DNA from: Impatiens glandulifera
Taxonomy: Eukaryota; Streptophyta; Magnoliopsida; Ericales; Balsaminaceae
DNA: 64,000 nucleotides
Assembly: GCF_907164915.1 (NCBI RefSeq)
Contig: NC_061862.1
Span: forward strand, 37,891,758-37,955,757
Direction of reading: 5' to 3'
Notes under the pieces: generated by a model
The model's database searches: none
The model's input: only the letters and a program-made list of their open reading frames with translations
What the model was told of the DNA's origin: nothing
Shown here: positions 35,604 through 45,419 of the stretch, piece after piece
Layout of the letters: each line of letters opens with the position of its first letter
Numbering within the stretch: position 1 is the stretch's first letter
Made by a program: the position numbers and the translations under genes

Positions 35604-36117
35604 TTTGTGCCTTAGTGAGAGGATGTTCTTGTGACTTGTGAGTGTTGTGGTGAAAGTTTGCTTCACTTAAATACTAGTTTAGGGACTATCCTATTGTCCA
35701 GGCATTAAATGGGATGACATGTATTAACTGCAGGATAAGAGATATTGCATGAAATAGGCATGTTTGCAGTCTAGGTGTCGGTCATAGGCCTGGACTGTGA
35801 AAGATATCAAAAGATCTTCACGTCTTTTTAGACGCGACCATGTTACTCTGAAAAGACAATGTTTCAGAATAGATATCTACAAGCATTGATAGTTGTTCCA
35901 CTTCTGTGTGAAATTCAAATAATCTAGAATGACCTGCTTCCAAACCGGTCAGGTATCAGTTGTTCATCCCGATTCGGTTATTTGGTGCATGCACCAAGTA
36001 GCCGGTCGGTTTACTCTATCTGATAGACTGGGCGGTTCTTCCACAAACACCCTGAAGATTCGAAGTTCAACAGTTTAGGAAGAATTATCGGTTTTGTCTG
36101 TCTGAACCGGTTTCCCT

Positions 36118-39100
36118 TTAAGCATCCTTTGGAAGGATTTGGCTAATGTCGGTTAATCCGAGAGTAAGCCTGAATTGAGAAAACTTAGCTTCCTGTAGCG
36201 GCTTTGTGAAGATATCGGCTACTTGTTGATCGGTCGGTACGTATTCCAGCCGGATATGCTTCAGCGTGACATGCTCCCGGATGAAGTGATGCCTTATGTC
36301 GATGTGCTTGGTTCTGGAGTGGAGAACCGGATTGTAGGTGATCGCTATGGCACTCGTGTTGTCACAGAAAATCGGGGACTCTTCGGCTATGACACCGAAG
36401 TCCTTCAGCTGCTATTGGATCCAGAGGAGTTGAGAACAGCAACTTCCGGCCGCCAAGTATTCAGCCTCTGCAGTGGATGTGGCCACAGATGTCTGCTTCT
36501 TGCTATGCCATGAAACGAGCCGGTCACCAAGGAACTGACATGTTCCGCTGGTGCTTTTTCTGTCAATCTTACACCCTGCATAGTCTGCATCTGAATAACT
36601 TGTTATATTGAAGGACGAGTCCTTTGGGTACCACAGACCGACATCAGGTGTGCCCTTTAGATACTTCAGTATCCTCTTTGCGGCTGTGTAATGGGATTGC
36701 TTTGGATTTGCTTGAAATCTTCCACACACACCAACTGCAAACAGGATGTCCGGTCTACTCGCTGTCAGGTACAGTAGGGAACCGATCATGCCCCGGTATG
36801 CAATCTGGTCTACCGATTGGCCCTCATCATCTCTGTCCAGTTTAATGGATGAGCTCATTGGAGTAGCCGCCGAGGAGCAGGTGTCCATACCGAATTTCTT
36901 TAGCAGTTCCTTGGTATATTTAGGTTGACTGATGAATGTTTCTTCTTTGAGTTGTTTGACCTGAAGACCTAGGAAGAAACTTAATTCTCCCATCATACTC
37001 ATCTCAAACTTGTCAGTCATCATTTTTGAAAACTTGTCACATAGCTTAGGATCGGTGGAACCGAAAATAATGTCATCTACATAGATTTGAACAAGTAGGA
37101 TATGTTCCTTCTTTTCAAATTTGAACAATGTCTTATCCACCGAACCGATGGTGAAATCATGTTTTAATAGAAATGCGGTTAGTGTATCATACCAGGCTCT
37201 AGGTGCTTGCTTTAGACCGTATAAAGCTTTGTTCAGCCGGTATACATGGTTTGGAAATGCAGCTCTTTTGAAACCGGGTGGTTGTTCAACATACACTTCT
37301 TCACGTAGGTCACCGTTCAGAAATGCACTTTTAACATCCATTTGAAAACCTTAAAGTTTTTGAAAGCTGCAAAAGCTAGAAAAATCCTAATGGCTTCAAT
37401 CCTGGCTACAGGAGCAAATGATTCTTCAAAATCAATGCCTTCTTCCTGTTTGTAACCTTGAGCCACTAATCTGGCTTTGTTCCTCGTGACCAAACCGTCC
37501 TCATTGAGTTTGTTTCTGAATACCCATCTTGTTCCTATGACCGATTGATCTTTCGGTCTAGAAACTAAGTACCAGACTTTACTACTCTCGAACTGGTTTA
37601 GCTCTTCTTGCATTCCCAAGATCCAATCCGGATCTGACAATGCTTCATCTATTCTTTTCGGTTCAATCTGGGATATGAAAGCAGAGTTAAAATATCCTTC
37701 CAGAAGTTGACTCCTAGTTCGAACAGGTTCTGAAGGGTCACCTATAATTTGCTCAGGAGGATGTTTACTGTTTCTTCTGAGATTCAGTTCAGGGATGTCT
37801 ACCAAATTACCGTTTACTTGACCAAGGCTAGACATGTCGGTAGGCTGAGCAGGTTTGTCAGACCGACCGGCTCCCTCGGATTGGACCGAAGTGTCAGCTT
37901 CCTGTTGTGGAACAGCTTGATCCGGCTGGGTGTCAATATTACCCATTTGGTCATGGACAAACCGCCTGAAGACCGGAGCCTCATCTTCACTATCAGAATG
38001 AATATCATTATTTTCCAGTCTGTTGTGTAGATCAAAGCATGAAGCAGTATTGCTTTCAACCGATTCATCAAAAACAACGTGAATTGTTTCCTCCATGGTT
38101 GCAGTTCTATTATTGTATACTCTATATGCTTTACTTACTGCCGAGTACCCTAGCATGATGCCGGTATCGGTTTTTGCATCAAAAGCGGTGAGTGGGGATT
38201 TACCATTTATATGAATATAACATTTACAACCGAAAATCCTGAGGTATTTGAGTTTGGGAACTCTGTTAAAATAAACCTCATATTTGTTGTGAAATCTGTT
38301 TATCAAAGACCGGTTTTATGTATGGCATGCAGTGTTGATAGCCTCAGCCCAAAATTTCTGAGCAATGCCGGAATCGGCTATCATAGACCGTGCGGCTTCC
38401 TTGAGAGTCCGGTTTCTTCTCTCGGCCAGGCCATTTTGTTGAGGAGTCCTAGCACTAGACAACTCATGTCTAATGCCGGATTCATCAAGATATGCAGTTA
38501 ATGTACTATTGGTAAATTCGGTACCTCGATCACTTCGAATGCTATTAATACGAGTTGATTTTTCATTTTGCAAACGCTTAAGAAGTGTGATCAGGTTTGA
38601 TACAGTTTCACGTTTAGATGGTAGAAATATTACTCATGTATATCTAGAATAATCATCAATAACTACCATGGTGTAGAGCATACCTCCTAGGCTGATGACC
38701 TGAATTGGTCCAAATAAATCCATATGAAGGAGGTCTAAGCATCGGCTAGATTGAATGTTTCCTTTACTTTTAAAAGATGACCTAGTTTGTTTACCCATTT
38801 GGCATGCTGAACAAACCTTATCCTGGTTAAATACTATATCAGGAATACCTTCAACTAGCTTTTTACCGCGAATGTAGTTTAAGGTTTTCATGTTTAGATG
38901 ATTGAGTCTCTTATGCCACAGCCAGGTTTGATCAGTCTTAGCTATCATGCATATAGGATATTCTACTCCAGTTTTCCAGTCTACCTTGTAAATGTTACCT
39001 ATCCTATTTCCGGTTAGTAGTACGATGCCTTGAGAATTCTTAACTAAGCATGCATGTTTAAGGAATTCTACCGTGTATCCGGCATCACACATCTGACTAA

Positions 39101-39386
39101 TGCTAAGTAAATTGAAACGTAGGTTTTCAACTAGAAGTACATTATCAATGGTTAGGTTACCATGGACAATCTTACCCTTGCCCACAGTTTTACCTTTTGA
39201 GTTGTCACCGAAGGTAATTAGAGCACCGGTTACTGATCTGATGTCGGTTAGCAAATTACTATTTCCGGTCATGTGCCTGGAGCAACCGCTGTCCAAGAAC
39301 CATTCGGAGTTTCCTAGCCGTTTCTTTGGATCTTGCAAAATGTACATATTTACAACTATTTGGTACCCACATTTACTTGGGTCCAC
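36118..39386 (-). pseudogene. Sirevirus pol (protease, integrase, reverse transcriptase, RNase H), broken
   Basis: Protease: WFLDSGCSRHMTG with the catalytic DSG. Integrase: zinc-binding WHKRLNHLN ... CSACQMGK, then the D-D-E core (VVIDDYSRYT, SDRGTEF, GLAERRNRTLKEAA). Reverse transcriptase: [42 protein letters not shown]. RNase H: SDADYAGC, STAEAEYLA, and a tail with TKHIDIRHHF and VADIFTKPL ending at the TAA 36118-36120. In-frame stops are TGA at about 38634, TAA at 38313-38315 and TAG at 36412-36414. One base is missing near 37345, at the junction before MDVKSAF. The frame differs from that of gag, so gag and pol would need frameshifting or separate initiation. The product in an intact copy would reverse-transcribe and integrate the element. 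Confidence 0.92.
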
Positions 39387-41208
39387 ATGCGATTAGTCCC
39401 TTAGGTATCCAAACCTTGATGAACCGGACAGTCTTCTTTGCTAGGGTCTTAACTGTCCTTTTGACACTTGGTTTTGTGTATTTCGATTTTCCTTCAAATG
39501 TCCTAAATGGTGATGGTCTTTGGTTCGGTGATCTATGGTTTGACCTACGCGGTTCAGGGAAGTTTTTCTTATATCTGAGGATTTCGGCTTTTCTTTTCTC
39601 AGGGTCAAGCCATGAATCGGTTGGACCAACATAATCGTATTTTAGCTTCTCTTCCCTATAATATGCGGTCTCCTCTTCTTCAGCGGTACAGGTGCTCTTA
39701 AGAAATTTTATAAAGGGAAGGTTTCCTTTTATAAGCCTTGCTTTCTCTATGGGTTTTCGGTCTTTAGAGCTATTCTCTGTGTATCCTAGGCCACGCTTAC
39801 AACGAGGATGTCTGTAGTGTTTATTCATGTTCTTTACTATATCGCTAGATCTCTTATAGGCGGCCATCTTATATTGAAGTCTGGCATTTTCTTCCTTGGT
39901 TAGTTCTCTAGTCGGTTCACTAGGTTGTTCGGTCTTAAGATCTAACTCGCTTTCTAGGGTGTGGGTATCATCAGGTTGTATGACTTCCGGTTCGGTTATG
40001 ATGGGTACCTCTGGTTCTATTGAAATAGGTGTTATGGAGTCGGGCTTGATGTTGAGGTGCTTAGGTAGCATGGTCAATAAGTTCTTATATTCTTCTACCA
40101 TGTCATTTAATGCATTGTATAACTCATCTTTAGTAAATTCCTCACAAGGAGAGTCAAATACCTGTTCCTCATTTGCCATGAGACATGTGAGTTCATCGTC
40201 ACTATCACTGCGAGCCCATAGACTTCCTCCATCGTCGGCTATCAGTGCTTTCGGTACCTCACTTCCTTCACCGGCTTGTTGATAATTGTTTCTGTCATTT
40301 TGATAGTCCGGTTTCTGGGTATCCCTCCTCGGTTTCCTGCATTCCCACTTAAAATGTCCCAAACAGTTACAGTTGTAGCATCTTACATTGGATTTGTCAC
40401 CATAGTAGTTGTTTGTCGGTTGGCTCCTTTTCATGAACCTTCCAAATTTCTGTGCAAGCATTGCCATGGCATCTTCAGTGAACTGTTCGGCGGTTCTGAT
40501 CGGTACGGGTGCAGGGGCCGGTGCCGGTGCAGGTGCAGGAGTAGGTGCGGCCGGTTCTGTAGATGTGATTAGTGCTCTGGTTGATGTTGAGGCCGAGACT
40601 TCCTCTTCAGTTCTGGATCTCATCTCGAACTCATATGCCTTAAGATCTTCGAATACATCGTATAATTTCATCTTACGTAGGCTCTTTGATTCTCTCATTA
40701 CCATCGTTTTTATGTCCCAAGCACTTGGAAGAGATCTCAAAACCTTCATAATGACCTCTTTGTTGTCATACTTCTTGCCCAGAGTTGCTAACTCATCTAA
40801 CACACCAGTGAACCGGTCACTGTATTCCTTCATAGTTTCTCCTGGTTTCATTTTGATATTTTCAAACTTCTGTGTGGCTACCATTATTTTGTTCTCCTTT
40901 GTTCTTTCATTTCCCTCAAAGATCTGGATAACCGTGTTCCATGTCTCCTTCGCGGTTTGGCAGTCTCTGATCTTGCAGTATGTGTTTCTGTCCACGCTGT
41001 TGGAGATCCGGTTTCTAGCATGATTGTCCAGATTGTTTCTTCTCCTATCTTCAGCCGTCCATTCCTTTCTGTCCTTATCAATAATTATCGGTCCTTCGGT
41101 CAGAATGGACTCCATTTCATCATCCAAGGTGACTAGGTGCAGGTGCATGCGTGCCTTCCAGTTGGCAAAGTCATCACCTTCTAGCATTGGAGGCCTATTT
41201 TGATACAT
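39373..41208 (-). CDS. Sirevirus Gag
   Basis: Intact 611-codon frame from the ATG at 41208. The N-terminal half is the copia-type gag region (FANWKARM near residue 15, TAKETWNTVIQIFEG near 85, ENIKMKPGETMKEYSDRF near 115, LRSLPSAWD near 160). A short (PA)n tract follows near residue 230. The nucleocapsid zinc knuckle is C-x2-C-x4-H-x4-C in CYNCNCLGHFKWEC near residue 280. The C-terminal third is acidic, then basic, and is the extended Gag typical of Sireviruses. The protein would form the virus-like particle around the genomic RNA. It overlaps the start of the pol frame by a few bases and ends with TAA at 39373-39375. Confidence 0.9.
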   Translation of the reverse strand: MYQNRPPMLEGDDFANWKARMHLHLVTLDDEMESILTEGPIIIDKDRKEWTAEDRRRNNLDNHARNRISNSVDRNTYCKIRDCQTAKETWNTVIQIFEGNERTKENKIMVATQKFENIKMKPGETMKEYSDRFTGVLDELATLGKKYDNKEVIMKVLRSLPSAWDIKTMVMRESKSLRKMKLYDVFEDLKAYEFEMRSRTEEEVSASTSTRALITSTEPAAPTPAPAPAPAPAPVPIRTAEQFTEDAMAMLAQKFGRFMKRSQPTNNYYGDKSNVRCYNCNCLGHFKWECRKPRRDTQKPDYQNDRNNYQQAGEGSEVPKALIADDGGSLWARSDSDDELTCLMANEEQVFDSPCEEFTKDELYNALNDMVEEYKNLLTMLPKHLNIKPDSITPISIEPEVPIITEPEVIQPDDTHTLESELDLKTEQPSEPTRELTKEENARLQYKMAAYKRSSDIVKNMNKHYRHPRCKRGLGYTENSSKDRKPIEKARLIKGNLPFIKFLKSTCTAEEEETAYYREEKLKYDYVGPTDSWLDPEKRKAEILRYKKNFPEPRRSNHRSPNQRPSPFRTFEGKSKYTKPSVKRTVKTLAKKTVRFIKVWIPKGLIACGPK

Positions 41209-41233
41209 GCTTGCTTGAGTATTGAAACTAACT

Positions 41234-41245
41234 GCTCTGATACCA
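41234..41245 (-). promoter_or_regulatory. Primer binding site (initiator methionine tRNA)
   Basis: The minus strand reads TGGTATCAGAGC two bases after the 5' LTR. This is the complement of the 3' end of plant initiator tRNA-Met, the usual copia primer. Confidence 0.9.
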
Positions 41246-41247
41246 AT

Positions 41248-42578
41248 TGTTAGGATCTAGGTCGCCGCTGGTGGACCGGGGGTTGGACCGGTTAGCGGTT
41301 CTCACTCGTAGGGTGGTGGTTAATCCGGTTAGAGATTAACATCGGGGTTTCAATACTACACAACCTGTCACAAATCCTTGAACTAGGTTCAAGCGCGGAA
41401 GAGATTTTCTTTTAGGTTGAAGCGGCACGCTTGTATGATAGGCACGGTCGGTTTCGGATGATGGAGATTTGGAAATGGTGGGTCGGTTTCGGTAATCTGG
41501 ATATTCGGTATGGTTAGTATAGAGTCGGTTTGGAGCGGTGTGGTTAGGTTAGTCGGTTAGATAATGAAGCCGGCAGAAAGTAAATGACAAGACAGATTTT
41601 ATGGATGTTCGGAGATAAAACTCCTACGTCACCCCTTCCTCTCGAAACCACGAGAAGGATATTCACTAAGGAATACAAGTACAGGCCGATCGAGACTTAT
41701 TTTCTGCTCGATAACACTCTTACAGTTTACACCGAAATTGTAAAGACACACTTTAACTTTCAACACTTAGGCTTTTTAGAACAGCACGCTCTATCTCTTG
41801 TAGTAAATGCTCTTAATATCTCAATATCACACTGTTGTCTCTTAATGTCCCGCTTAAGTCACTGCATTTACTCTTCTTCAGCTACCTCCTTTTATAGGTG
41901 AAATATGCCAACGGTCATATTTCACTTCCTTGAATCTGATTGGCTGAGCAGCGGTGCAGTGATTCAGTATTTCAGAGGTTCAGACCTGCGGTCGTTTCCT
42001 CAGACCTGATGGTCAACCTCAGACCTGGTGTTCTGTCTCAGACCTGGCAGTCTGTTCTTCCGGTGTGTAAGACAAACCTGCCGGATTTGTCTTTTACTTG
42101 ATGTAGGCACTGTCTGTTGGACAGTTGTCTGTACTTGGAAGATTTCCTTTCTGTCTTATCCCGAAGTGGAAGGATCCGGTAGTACTGTCTTCTGCAGCCT
42201 ACAGTCTTTCCTCAGACTTGCATGAATATGGAAGTGTTCAGTCTGTTCCTTTGGTATCGTTCTCAACAGATACCCGAATTGTCTTCTTGTACTGGTCGGT
42301 CATTTGACTTGGCCGAATGTCTTTTGGTAGTGATGTAACCGGACTTCTTCCGGTTATTCTTGTCTTGTGGATGATCGGCTGTTTGATGATTCCGGTTTTG
42401 AGCTTTGGCCGATCCTTTCTTTGTGCGGTCACGTTCCGAATATTCTTGATCGGTTTAGTAGCTTGACCGATTGGTTTTCTTTAGTCGGTTCTCTTGTTCA
42501 TCCTGTCCGGTTCCTTGTTCCTGCATGGGAAGTTTATTTAAGTTAGGTTTATTTGAACCGGTCTGAATTTATCTAACA
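41248..42578 (-). repeat. Sirevirus 5' LTR
   Basis: Same length and ends as the 3' LTR. The likely promoter TATA box on the minus strand is TATAAAA at 41890-41896. Roughly 16 single-base differences to the other LTR were counted by eye, most of them transitions. Confidence 0.93.
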
Positions 42579-43815
42579 ACACGTTTAACACGTTTAACAC
42601 GTTTTTGACACGTTTAACATGATTTTCACGTTTTTAACACGTTTTTGACACGTTTGACATGTTTTTTATGTTTTGGCACGTTTTGCACGTTTTGGCACGT
42701 TTAACAAGTTTTTAACATATTTAACACGTTTTTGACGCGTTTAACACGTTTTCACGTTTTTGACACATGTAACACGTTTTTTACGTTTTTGACATGTTTA
42801 ACGCGTTTTCACGTTTTTGACACATTTAACACGTTTTTTACGTTTTTGACACGTTTACCACAATTTTGACACGTTTTACACGTTTTTCACGTTTTGGCAC
42901 GTTTAACAAGTTTTTCACATATTTAACACGTTTTTGACGCGTTTAACACGTTTTCACGTTTTTGACACATGTAACACGTTTTTTACGTTTTTGACATGTT
43001 TAACGCGTTTTCACGTTTTTGACACATTTAACACGTTTTTTTACGTTTTTGACACGTTTACCACAATTTTGACACGTTTTACACGTTTTTCACGTTTTGG
43101 CACGTTTAACAAGTTTTTCACATATTTAACACGTTTTTGACGTGTTTAACATATTTTCATGTTTTTGACACATGTAACACGTTTTTTTACGTTTTTGACA
43201 TGTTTAACGCGTTTTCACGTTTTTGACACATTTAACACGTTTTTTTTTTTACGTTTTTGACACGTTTACCACAATTTTGACACGTTTTACACGTTTTCAC
43301 ATTTTGGCACGTTTAACAAGTTTTTCACATATTTAACACGTTTTTGACACGTTTAACACGTTTTCACGTTTTTGACACATTTAACACATTTTTTATGTTT
43401 TTGACACGTTTACCACATTTTTGACACGTTTTGGCACGTTTAACAAGTTTTTCACATTATTAACATGTTTTTGACACGTTTAACACGTTTTCACGTTTTT
43501 GATACATTTAACACATTTTTTTACGTTTTTGACACGTTTAACATGTTTTCACGTTTTTAACACATTTAACACTTTTTTTACGTTTTTGACACGTTTACCA
43601 CATTTTTGACACGTTTAATACGTTTTTCACGTTTTGGCATGTTTAACACATTTTTCATATGTTTGGAACGTTTAACACGTTTTTGACACGTTTTCATGTT
43701 TTTAACACGTTTAAAACGTTTTAACTCGTTTAAAACGTTTTTAACACGTTGACACGTTTCACATGTTTTTTTACGTTTTTGACACGTTTGATACATTTTT
43801 AACACATTTAACACG
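42579..43815. repeat. CACGTTTTT minisatellite, left arm continued, with ~203-bp higher-order units
   Basis: Words such as gacacgtttaacacgttttt fill the block. The marker gtttaacaagtttt recurs at about 42700, 42902, 43105 and 43312, so units of ~203 bp are repeated four times, with a shorter one following near 43440. The minus-strand frames here are repeat translation and not genes. Confidence 0.85.
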
Positions 43816-45175
43816 TTTAACACGTGAAAAACGTGAAAAACGTGAAAAACGTGAAAAATGTGAAAAACGTGTTAAAACGTGTGAAAAGCGTGAAAACGTG
43901 AAAACATGTGAAAACATGTGAAAACGTGTGAAAACGTGAAAAACGTGTGAAAAACGTGTTAAAACGTATAGAAAACGTGAAAACGTTTGAAAACGTGTTA
44001 AAACGTGAAAAATGTGTGAAAAACGTGTGAAAAACGTGAAAACGTTTGAAAACGTGTTAAAACGTGTGAAAAACGTGAAAAACGTGAAAACGTGAAAAAT
44101 GTGTAAAACGTGTGAAAAACGTGAAAACGTAAAAAACGTGTGAATAATGTGTGAAAAACGTGTTGTAATGTGTGAAAAACGTGAAAACGTATTAAAACGT
44201 GTAAAAAACGTGAAAACGTGTAAAAAAAACGTGAAAAACGTGTGAAAAACGTGTGAAAAACGTTTAAAAAACGTGAAAAACGTGTTAAAACGTGTGAAAA
44301 CGTGAAAACGTGAAAAAACGTGTGAAAAACGTGTAATATTGTGTGAAAAACGTGAAAACGTGTGAAAACGTATAGAAAACGTGAAAACGTTTGAAAACAT
44401 GTTAAAACGTGTGAAAAATGTGAAAAACGTGAAAACGTGAAAAACGTGTAAAACGTGTTAAAACGTGAAAACGTGAAAAACGTGTGAATAATGTGTGAAA
44501 AACGTGTTGTAATGTGTGAAAAACGTGAAAACGTATTAAAACGTGTAAAAAAACGTGAAAACGTGTAAAAAAACGTGAAAAATGTGTGAAAAACGTGAAA
44601 AACATGTGAAAAACGTTTAAAAAACGTGAAAAACGTGAAAAACGTGTGAAAACGTGAAAACGTGAAAAAAAACGTGTGAAAATGTGTGAAAAACGTGAAA
44701 AACGTGTGAAAACGTGAAAAACGTGTGAAAAACGTGAAAAACATGTGAAAAACGTGTGAAAAACGTGTTAAAACGTGAAAACGTTTGAAAACGTGAAAAA
44801 CGTGTTAAAATGTGTGAAAAACGTTAAATACGTGAAAAACGTGTTTAAACGTGTGGAAAACGTGAAAACGTGAAAAAACGTGTGAATAGTGTGTGGAAAC
44901 GTGTGAAAAACGTGAAAATGTGTTGTAATGTGTGAAAAACGTGAAAACGTATTAAAACGTGTAAAAAACTTGAAAACGTGTGAAAACGTGTAAAAAACGT
45001 GTGAAAACGTGAAAACCGTGAAAAAAACATGTGAAAAACATGTGAAAAACGTTTGAAAAACGTGAAAAACGTGTGAAAAACGTGAAAAACGTGTGAAAAC
45101 GTGAAAAATGTGTGAAAAATATGAAAAACGTGAAAAACGTGTGAAAAAATGTCAAAAACGTATTAAACGTGCCAA
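43816..45175. repeat. CACGTTTTT minisatellite, right arm in reverse polarity
   Basis: From the junction on, the same family runs as its reverse complement (aaaacgtgtgaaaaacgtg). Single-stranded, the two arms could pair over about 1.2 kb, although the copies are irregular. The large phenylalanine-rich frames on the minus strand (for example 43998-44744) come from the repeat alone. Confidence 0.85.
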
Positions 45176-45419
45176 AACGTCAAAACATATTTTAAAAGTT
45201 AACATTTTGAACCGATATTTTATTTTACAAACATTGGAATTAGAATTGAATTACAATTCTATCATTTTCCCAAACATAGGAATTGGAATTGAATTACAAT
45301 TCTATCATTTTTCCAAACATAGGAATTGAATTGTAATTCAATGCCAATTCTCATAGAATTGAAATTAGAATTCCAATGCCAATTCCAATTCAAATTCCCC
45401 ATCATCAAACACACCCTAA

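Larger units (their letters stand above)
28816..42578 (-). mobile_element. Complete Sirevirus-type Ty1/copia retrotransposon (13.76 kb)
   Basis: Both LTRs are 1331 bp, begin TG and end CA, and the whole is flanked by the 5-bp duplication ACACG (28811-28815 and 42579-42583). On the minus strand the order is 5' LTR, methionine-tRNA primer site, gag, protease, integrase, reverse transcriptase, RNase H, three accessory ORFs, purine tract, 3' LTR. Integrase ahead of reverse transcriptase marks Ty1/copia. Large size, long gag, the RNase H text around ADYAGCKIDRKSTSG, a duplicated purine tract and extra ORFs after pol point to the Sirevirus (SIRE/Maximus) lineage. By eye the two LTRs differ at about 16 of 1331 positions with no length change, so the insertion is young. 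Four stop codons and one frameshift show that this copy is not autonomous. Confidence 0.93.
28237..45416. mobile_element. Foldback-like DNA element with PIF/Harbinger-type ends, split by a Sirevirus
   Basis: The left end gggtgtgtttgat (28237-28249) is the exact inverse of the right end atcaaacacaccc (45404-45416). Both are flanked by TAA (28234-28236 and 45417-45419), the 3-bp duplication of PIF/Harbinger and Tourist-type elements. Next to both ends lie ggaattggaatt-type repeats, and inside those come CACGTTTTT minisatellite arms whose polarity flips near 43815. Without the inserted retrotransposon (28816-42578 plus one ACACG copy) the element is about 3.4 kb, made almost wholly of inverted arms. 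It has no transposase, so it would need one in trans. The outer ends are clear; the assignment to superfamily rests on ends and duplication only. Confidence 0.7.

Noticed and set aside
42934..45155. Several long open frames rich in F, T, R, H and S on the minus strand, and K/C-rich frames on the plus strand, in the minisatellite.
   Set aside because: They are translations of the 18-20-bp repeat in whichever frame lacks stops. Their content follows the repeat exactly, with no domain and no codon preference.
42579..45175. CRISPR-like or centromere-satellite array.
   Set aside because: Units are irregular, have no unique spacers, and the array is confined between the tips of a mobile element in a plant nuclear context.
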